From Rosa chinensis (lineage: Eukaryota; Streptophyta; Magnoliopsida; Rosales; Rosaceae), in the NCBI RefSeq assembly GCF_002994745.2, contig NC_037088.1:3539001-3603000 (forward strand): a stretch of DNA of 64,000 nt, in the 5' to 3' direction. Each line of letters opens with the position of its first letter. Position 1 is the stretch's first letter. The notes under the pieces were generated by a model. That model saw only the letters and a program-made list of their open reading frames with translations. It had not been told where the DNA came from and did no database searches. This document shows, piece by piece, positions 56,441 to 64,000 of the stretch. The position numbers and the translations under genes were made by a program.

Positions 56441-56847
56441 CATTCTACTGGTTCCCAACCACACCACGGCAAATTCATAGCTGATCGCATTTGGCAATTA
56501 CTTGCTTCTTATTCATGTTCATCTTCCCTCAAAACTAACTAATTAGCACACGCAAATGCCATTCACCCATTCGTTTGCTAACTTCATCCCCTACTCTCAT
56601 TAGAGAAATGCTTATGCTAGCTTATGGTACGTCTACTTAATCATATTCAGAAGGACTTGGACAACATAGTGTATATTAGTGTTGGTGATCATGATGTTGG
56701 ATTTGTTATTTGGGGTGATCGACTTGTCATTTTGGCAAGGGAAGAACGGCACCACCTATACTAATTACTTATTGCCAAATCTAATGTGCCTCTTCTAGTG
56801 TTGGAATTTGGAAACACGCATTATAACATAATGTAAAGAAGAACGTT

Positions 56848-57075
56848 TTTTTTTTTTTTTGAGTGGAAGACGTCAATAAAACCAACACACACACCCATGC
56901 AGTGTATCCCAGCATAACCAGACTAATCACTGCACCGCAGACGCACGAACCATTGGGTGTTTTAACTAACCCAGGTCCCTCAAATCTGCTGGCCACGGGA
57001 TGAAGTTGGGATTCGAACTCTAGACCTGGGGTTTCCAGACTAGGCAGCTCGACCAACACACCACACCACGTGGTT
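56848..57075 (-). mobile_element. tRNA-derived SINE, 228 bp
   Basis: A 12-bp repeat, aagaagaacgtt, flanks it (56836-56847 and 57076-57087). On the minus strand the head is tRNA-like, with a B-box-type GAGTTCGAATCCCA (plus 57010-57023), and the tail is poly-A (plus T at 56848-56860). This orientation and target duplication are those of a plant SINE. Confidence 0.85.
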
Positions 57076-57324
57076 AAGAAGAACGTTAATCACTTCTGCT
57101 TGCTCCTAATGCTCTTTCGCTTCATATTCCCTCCTGTTCCACTATTTCATGATGCCGGTAGATCAATGTTTAATTAAATTGTTAATATCATCTTTTCTTT
57201 TAAAGAATGAAATTTGCTTTGAAGTGTACGTATTGAAGTGTATACTTTATGAGTATATACCTTGATTAATAAAAACCATTAAAATTTTATTTTGGCCAAC
57301 AAATTATATATGAGAGAGCTTTTA

Positions 57325-57905
57325 ATGAGGACCACTAAAATGTAAAATGAGGACTTCATGAGGACTTTCTAATCAATGGTTTGGGAGACCAACTTTTCGA
57401 TTACTTTACTGCAAATCAACCATTAAATGTTTATGTATGCATGAGTAAATAATTTCTGGAAATTTTCTTCCAAATTGTTAATCGTTAAGGTACCGAACTA
57501 GATTAAATCAATCGACGAACCAAATCTGTCAAATATGAACTATTCATGTTCATAAATGATAAATTACGATTATGAATGCCTTAACGATTTTCAATTTGGT
57601 TGAAATATTGCATCAATGATCTACATATAAATATCTAAACATCTAATAGTTGATTTGAGGAAATGTCATCGAAAAATGGGTCACACTATTATGAATAATA
57701 AATTATTATTATGAATGCTTTAACGATTATCAATTTTTGTTGAAAAATTGCATAAATGATCTACACATGAATATCTAAACATCTAAACATCTCCATAAAA
57801 AAAAAATGAATATCTAAATTTCTAACAGGTAATTTGCAGAAATGTGATCGAAAAATGGGTCTAACAAGAAAGTTCTCATGAAATCTTCATTTTAGTGGTC
57901 CTCAT
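57325..57905. mobile_element. Palindromic MITE related to the CCD1-intron MITE
   Basis: The ends ATGAGGACCACTAAAATG and (in reverse) ATGAGGACCACTAAAATG are perfect over 18 bp. The interior has twin copies of a phrase like gccttaacgatt.tcaattt in inverse and direct order. The target duplication is not clear. Confidence 0.7.
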
Positions 57906-59503
57906 GAAAACATTCTAAACACTTATACATATATCACAATTAGATACACGTTTATGTTATTTTTACGTACGGTCAAGGAAAACTGATTACAAATATTAGA
58001 AACAACCAGGTTAAATCATGATCTCACAAAGCAGAGTAACCAAAAATTGTAATTCTTAATCTACCCAAGTAAAAGTTTGATCATTACCAAAAAAGAGAGA
58101 GAATTGATCATTAAACTAAACTGAAAAATGGTCTCCAACAACGGAAACCAGTCGCTGAACCCCACGCCTACAGAAGTGCCTAGACTTCCTCCCACACCGG
58201 CCTACTATATCATCATTAAGATGAAGATTAGTGCTTAACATACGGGAAATGCGTTCTACAATTTTTTCAAGGACACGCCAGTTATGTTAATACGGCACTC
58301 AAATTTGGAATTAGATTTCCAAAGTCTACCATTATATTAGCAGAGATCAATATCAATTCATATTAGTTAAATGTCAACGGGAGTTTCAAAACTGGCATGA
58401 GTGGGAAAATACCTATTAGCTTCCGAAATGGGAAATACCAGATTATACCAAATTATACCTAACAAAACTGTAAACTGCTACATGGAAGAAAGAAAAGTAA
58501 AAAAATGAAAAAGAAAAAAAAAAGGACATTATGGCAAGAGGTACATCTATGATTACGTACATATCCATTTCCATTGTAGCAACATTAGTACGGATTCTCC
58601 ATTAGTTGCATGACATACGTATGTGCCAATGAGTTTTTCTCCTTTCAACCTGGTAATTGAAAAATGAAAGTTCTCATGAGACATATGTATGTCCCAAAAG
58701 TTTATATGCATGCAATAACCATTTCATGCATATGTTGTATCATCAGAGACGTATAATAGTAATGATATCCAATTTCAGTCAAATATCATCATATAATTAA
58801 AAAATACATGTACTGATAAATATCTAGGATTATCGATGTTTGGACTTTCAATTATTACTTTTTTTTTTTTTAATCAAATATGTTGCAATATTTAAGTAGA
58901 ATGATTAATATACCGCAGAATTAAGTGATGTATAGTATATCTATAATTACATTCAATTATATAGATTGCGTCTAGTATGAAAAGGTGTAATTTGGAGTTC
59001 TCTCAGCCATCAGATTAACTGTAATTAAGGAGAACAATTAAGCGGTACATATATATAGAATACATGAGAACAATGACGTTCGGATTCTGAGACTTGTTAA
59101 TTAATCCAAAATAGCTAAAGAAATTTGTCGAATGTCGTAACTAAATGTTGTTTCTGCATTTTTTAGTTATAATTCCACATGTGTTTGCTTCTGTGTTGGT
59201 AAACAAGCACAATATCACCAGACCAAAGTGACCTAACTCTTTGGTCATATTTTCTTCACCAGAGTGATTCTTTCGTCGACTCAATCTCTCCTGCAAAACA
59301 TTTCCATACCTCTCTGATCATCATCATCATCACGAATTAGAACAAACATTCTCTCACTTGTTGTTGCTTTCACCCTTCTCTCTCTATAGAATACAAGCAA
59401 AGCTTTGACTACTTTCTCCTATAAATATTAGCTGTTCGAAGGCGTTCATTCACAAATCACATCCCATCATTTGTGTTTTTCTGTATGAAAAGTGAAAGTT
59501 AAG
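57906..59503. promoter_or_regulatory. Polygalacturonase upstream region with TATA box
   Basis: The TATA box TATAAATA lies at 59420-59427, about 80 bases before the ATG. The rest is AT-rich intergenic DNA with no other gene that I can support. Confidence 0.55.
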
Positions 59504-60422
59504 ATGCAATATTCTTCATCTCAAATCCATTTTCTGTCACTATTCCTCCTTCTCATCATTGTACCTTCATATTTTTCCTTCCCTCTTGGCCATAACCATA
59601 ACCCAGAGGAGCCACCTGTACTTGATCATCATCAAAAAACCTATACTGGTCATAATTTTTTGAGACCCTACCCTACAATATTAAGGACAAGCAGGAGGGA
59701 GCTTATTACAGCCAGTGCTTCATCCAAGGTTGTTTTTAATGTGCATGATTTTGGAGCTCAAGCAAATGGAGGAGATGATACCAAGGTGGCTCTCCATCTC
59801 TTTCTCTTGAAAGAATGCATTCTCTTTATTTCATTATGAGTACTGCTATTAGCATTTTCTGTTTAGCTTCTCGCTTGCCGTTACTCAAATTATATTAAAA
59901 TTAAGGCGTTTTAATTGTTTTAGTTCTTTAACTTACGTTTTAGTTTCAAATATTTGACATTGATGATCGAACTCGTTTAGTCGATGAGGGCTTTATCATT
60001 GTGGTTGTTAAGAAATAGTTGGTGTAATTTTTGTTGTTGTAGGCATTTAGGAACGCATGGAAGAAGGCATGCTCAAATTCTGAAGGAAAAACTGTTGAGC
60101 TCGTGGTCCCTAAGAACAGAAACTATCACATCAAACCAATTACATTCTCTGGTCCTTGCAAATCTCAGGTCACCTTTAAGGTGAGTGTTATCACTTTATA
60201 TAAATATAGACTATATATGCATGAAAGCTTAATTATATTATGTGCCTAACACATTCTAGCTAGCACAACACAATTATATATATGCATTCCTGAGTTGGGA
60301 TGTGGAGTAGGTTGATTTCTGAAGTAGTTAGGGTGATAATTTAGTACGTGCCAAATTCGAGAGTTAAAGTTTTAATATTAGTTTACTTGTTATTATTCGT
60401 AATAATGAGGTAAAAACTAGAG

Positions 60423-60454
<32 letters not shown>

Positions 60455-62586
60455 ACACACACACATATATATATATTTATATAATCTTGCTCAGGTGCGG
60501 ATATCCGTATCTAAGCAAAAGGTATGGATTTCTGGTTTTTACTCAGTTTTTTATCACACATTTTTACATCTTAACCGTTCAGTTTTTAGGTCTTAATGTA
60601 TAGATCATCTCTACAAATTTTCAGCAAAAATGATGATCGTTAAGGCATCAAAACTGCAATTTACACAAACGAACCGAATCTGTCGAACTTGAACCGTTCG
60701 TTTTCGTTGTTGTAATTTTTTATTTATAAACCTCGACAGACCTTATTATCCACATAAAATGGTATTTTGATAAGTTTTTGAGTGACTAATTACTTGATTC
60801 CGAGATAATATCTCAAACGGTCGGATTCATTCTCAAATATCTCTTGCATAAAGCTCAAACTATTGAAAACTATTCTTACTTTTGCCAGATGTTATTTTTC
60901 GATTAATTGATCTGTCGGGGACCAATAGAGTGGTCTGACTGCCATAACCTAGGATTTTATCTGATTCCAATTTCATTAGTTCACACTCTGTATTTGTGTT
61001 TAAATAAACTTGTTCATATATTGAATATATTGTTGACCACATCTCTAGATTTATGGAACGATCAAAGCATCACCATTTCTATTGGATTACGAAAGGGACA
61101 GTAGCCATTGGATTATGTTCGAGAATTTGCAGAACTTTAAAGTTGAAGGTGCTGGCACTGGCATCATCAATGGAAATGGAAGGAAATGGTGGGAGAATTC
61201 TTGCAAAGTTAACGAGTCCCTTGTAAGTAATTTTTTTTTTTTTTTTTCACAAAATTTTTATTCTGATTACTAAAATATTGACTAACTACCTACCGTTTTC
61301 TTTTCTTTTGTGGAACCTTCCATTATATCACAGCCTTGCACGAGCGCACCAACTGTAAGTTTGTGTTTATGGGATCATATTTCCAATTCCTAATCATTAC
61401 CCAACACTTAATCTTAATTATATATTTAATTACTAATCAAATTAATGTGTTTCTTTACCTTTGTTTTCTTGTTGGATTTTTAGGCTGTGACTTTCTATCA
61501 GTGCAATAATTTGGACGTAGCAAATCTGAGGTTCCAGAATGCACAGAGAATGCATCTGACGTTTCAGAAATGTGCGCTTGTAAAAGTTTTGAATCTCATT
61601 ATAACAGCACCAGGGAACAGTCCTAACACCGATGGAATCCATGTCACTGAAACACAAGATATTCGCATAAACAGCTGCCGCATTAGGACAGGTAAGCCCA
61701 AAAGAATAGTACGTAGTTAGTTTGACATATGTCATATTGGCAAAAATCTGTCCATAACTTTATTCGATTAGTTAAATCAATTCATAACAATCTTGTAACA
61801 GCACATACTGAAATTTATGGCAAAGAAAAACTCACCGGAACTTATGTATTTACTCAATGAAGGTGACGACTGTATTTCGATAGTAAGTGGGTCAAGGAAT
61901 GTTCAAGCTAGCGATATAACCTGCGGACCAGGTCATGGAATCAGGTATTGCATTAGATATGGGGATACGATACCTATATTTATGACAATGTTTCCTAAGT
62001 TTTAATAATATGTATGCTAAATTTTCTATGATGTTTTTAATGCAGTATTGGAAGCTTAGGAGCTGAAAATTCAGAAGCTCAGGTTTCCGATGTGGTAGTA
62101 AGTAGAGCGAACCTTATAGGCACCACTAATGGATTAAGAATCAAGACTTGGCAAGGAGGTTCTGGTTATGCAAAAAACATCAGATTCGAAAATGTTCTAA
62201 TGCACAATGTCACCAATCCCATAATCATAGATCAACATTACTGTGATCAGGAAAAACCATGCCAAGATCAGGTAATGCTACCTTCAGATATTTAGTATCT
62301 CCTGGTTAGGATATTTATTCCATATCGATATCCTGATAACGTACATGACGTGCAGGCTTCAGCTGTAAAAGTAAGCGGAGTGGTATACCAAAATGTGAAA
62401 GGCACAAGTGCTTCTAAAGTGGCGGTAAATTTCGATTGCAGTGAGCGCTTCGGATGTCAAGAGATTTTGGTGCAAGACGTGAACATAGTACCTCTAAACG
62501 ATGAAGGAATTACGACAGCTTCTTGTCAGAATGTTGGATTACGCGATAGAGGGATAGTTTCACCAAAATGCTCTTCCCAAAAGTAG
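59504..62586 (+). CDS. Polygalacturonase (glycoside hydrolase family 28), 8 exons
   Basis: Exons: 59504-59785, 60043-60180, 61049-61222, 61334-61354, 61484-61691, 61863-61944, 62046-62271, 62356-62586. All introns are GT-AG and phases agree, for 453 residues. The ATG at 59504 is preferred because an upstream frame begins only with GTG. Residues 1-26 are a signal peptide, so the enzyme is secreted. The GH28 landmarks are all present: SPNTDGIHV, the GDD motif split by intron 5, CGPGHGISIGSLG and RIKTWQGG, covering the three catalytic aspartates, the histidine and the substrate-binding RIK. It should hydrolyse alpha-1,4 galacturonan in the cell wall; exo or endo mode cannot be read. Exon 4 is 21 nt. 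Intron 2 carries a half MITE and a 32-C run. Confidence 0.93.
60423..60454 (+). repeat. 32-base C homopolymer followed by (CA)/(TA) in polygalacturonase intron 2
   Basis: An uninterrupted run of 32 C, then cacacacaca and tatatata. Such a run is unstable and error-prone in sequencing, so its length is uncertain. Confidence 0.9.
60484..60715. mobile_element. Half copy of the CCD1-intron MITE
   Basis: From cttgctcaggtgcggatatc to acttgaaccgttcg it follows one arm of the palindromic MITE at 36084-36496 (as its reverse complement), then stops at the palindrome centre. Confidence 0.75.
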
Positions 62587-62625
62587 AATCCATTGATTAA
62601 TGTAGACCTTTGGGTTATTGATATT

Positions 62626-62846
62626 TGTTGAAGGGATATCATGATTATACGTGCCTTACTAAATTAGGATTACTTTCTATCGTTGTAATAGAAGAAGATT
62701 GTTCTAGATTGCTAGTTCTAATTAGAATAGGATTTCTTGTACTCAAAGATTATGTACTTGTACTCCTTATATATAGAGGCTCCTATTATCAATAAAATAC
62801 ACATCTATTCTCCCAATTCTCTCTACGATTCTATTTTTCTTAAGCA
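62626..62846 (+). mobile_element. Copia-like 5' LTR just after the polygalacturonase gene
   Basis: The sequence TGTTGAAGGGATATC begins 40 bases past the stop codon. A TATA box (cttatatatagagg, near 62766) and AATAAA (near 62791) are placed as in short copia LTRs, and it ends near taagca, followed by cgttatcagcatgag. No second LTR or target duplication is seen within the window, so the boundaries are tentative. Confidence 0.5.
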
Positions 62847-64000
62847 CGTTATCAGCATGAGCCTTAATCTTGAAATCAGGAGCCAAATACTTTTCTGCAG
62901 AGCATCTTGCTGCGCAAATATCAAACCCTAGAACCTCAAAACCCTAGGAACACCGTGCGGTGTGCGCACCTTCATTAATTGGCCGAGCACCACCTCCAAC
63001 GCTGCCATCCTCTTGAGCACCCGCGTGCCATCATCTTTTGAGTTCAAGACCGAGAAGAAGAACAAGAAAAAAATCCAAGTAAGTTTTACAATTAAAGTTC
63101 CTGCTTTCTGTCCTTTAATTTTCTCTTCTTTTTCTCGGAGACTTGCAACCTCTCTTCTTCTACATCCCACCTTTCTTGTAACATGGGTTTGATTCTTAAA
63201 GCGGAACCGTGGAGAGTTCACGCTATATGCGAACTAAGAGTGTTGCTACTGACTAAGAGCGTTCATGAGCATCGAAAATTGACCATTCAAATATCATTGT
63301 TTCGGTCTAATCCAAATTTCTTGGAAAAAAGATTTCTTGGTAGCAAAGAGGCTCAGAAATCCTAAATTAGTTGTCGTGGAAGTATTATACTCCGAAACTA
63401 AATTATTCTCCTTCATAATACAATTAAGCTGTACAATACAAGATGTATTCAGATATGAGAGAGCATGAGGCTCGTCTCGCAGATGAAGGAGAATGATGGA
63501 GATGGCAATGATGCCAATCTTACAATTAAGACTTCAAATCAGGCCAAGATCAAGAGACTGGTGATTTTGAATGAAGTCTTTATTTTTCCAAGAGATGTAA
63601 TAGGCATTTGCCATATTATTTTTGTAGTAAATGCCAATGGTTTATTTTTTCTTCAAACTAGGCTCATCCAAAGTAAGTGTGATGTCTAGGAAGGTTTTGA
63701 GATAAGTGGTACTTAAGCGAGCCTTGCTCCACCAACATCTCTCTACTCACCTGGTCATATTTATTTTGGAGTTATTGAAAGAAGTCAAATGACTACCATT
63801 GTTTTGCATTAGCTAGTGTTTGGATTAGATTTTCTTTTGGTCAAAGAAACAATGATGTACACCGTTGGCTTATGAATAAAATTTCGAGTCCTTTTCATTA
63901 TGACTCCATTTCAATTCTGAGCTTTTTGAGGAATGAATCCTAAAGAACTTTAACATCTTACGGATAGTGTGACTACACACACCATTCACCACCATAGGCA
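62847..64000 (+). other. Presumed internal sequence of the LTR element, no coding domain seen
   Basis: The stretch runs to the window's right edge. It has no recognised gag or pol motif; short frames (62962-63192, 63465-63689) have no family features. It could be the leader of a large non-autonomous LTR element or unrelated intergenic DNA. Confidence 0.35.

Noticed and set aside
62847..62865. Half-tRNA primer site after the copia-like LTR
   Set aside because: gttatcagcatgagcc does not match the tRNA complement I could check by eye, so it was not annotated.

Overview
This window is nuclear DNA from a eudicot plant, probably Rosaceae by protein resemblance and repeat style (inference; no species call is possible). 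It has intron-rich host genes, TATA-type promoters, AT-rich intergenic DNA and many nested transposons. Three host genes look intact: a receptor-like protein with leucine-rich repeats (RLP, 5121-8216, +), a carotenoid cleavage dioxygenase of the CCD1 type (14 coding exons, 33880-40017, -) and a polygalacturonase of family GH28 (8 exons, 59504-62586, +). By my hand splicing, CCD1 gives 552 codons and the polygalacturonase 453, with phases that agree at every junction.

Region 1 (1-9200) holds the RLP between two broken copies of the 5' end of an LRR receptor kinase. One copy is split by a 4.5 kb TG...CA element with a 5-bp target duplication. A Pack-MULE inside that element carries two exons of a p24/emp24 cargo receptor gene.

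Region 2 (9204-49193) is a tandem duplication. Unit 2 is X2 (33513-33881), CCD1, then Y2 (41353 to about 48790). Unit 1 is X1 (9204-9488 and 13411-13504) joined directly to Y1 (13505-33512). Unit 1 lacks CCD1, and the gap begins at the CCD1 stop codon. The two units act as each other's empty site, so insertions can be dated relative to the duplication. Unit 1 alone gained a gag-only copia element, a 9.2 kb segment carrying an endogenous caulimovirid, a hAT-like element, two LTR insertions and a poly-A retroposon. Unit 2 alone gained a 1.48 kb solo LTR. Both share a hAT-like MITE and two MULEs, one of which carries a fragment of a cytokinin response factor gene.

Region 3 (49194-59480) has a probable Helitron (49971-55929) with a LINE fragment, a 1.65 kb MULE and a MAP70-like exon inside it, followed by a SINE and a palindromic MITE. 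Region 4 is the polygalacturonase, with the start of a copia-like LTR element just after its stop codon.

The endogenous virus (minus strand, about 22.5 to 14.0 kb) is close to full genome length: tRNA-Met primer site, coiled-coil ORF, movement/coat ORF, protease-RT-RNase H ORF with an unusual C-terminal extension, and a 35S-like promoter. The pol ORF has two in-frame stops and one frameshift. All exon borders and transposon ends were read by eye; family names rest on motifs and recalled family features, not on database searches.
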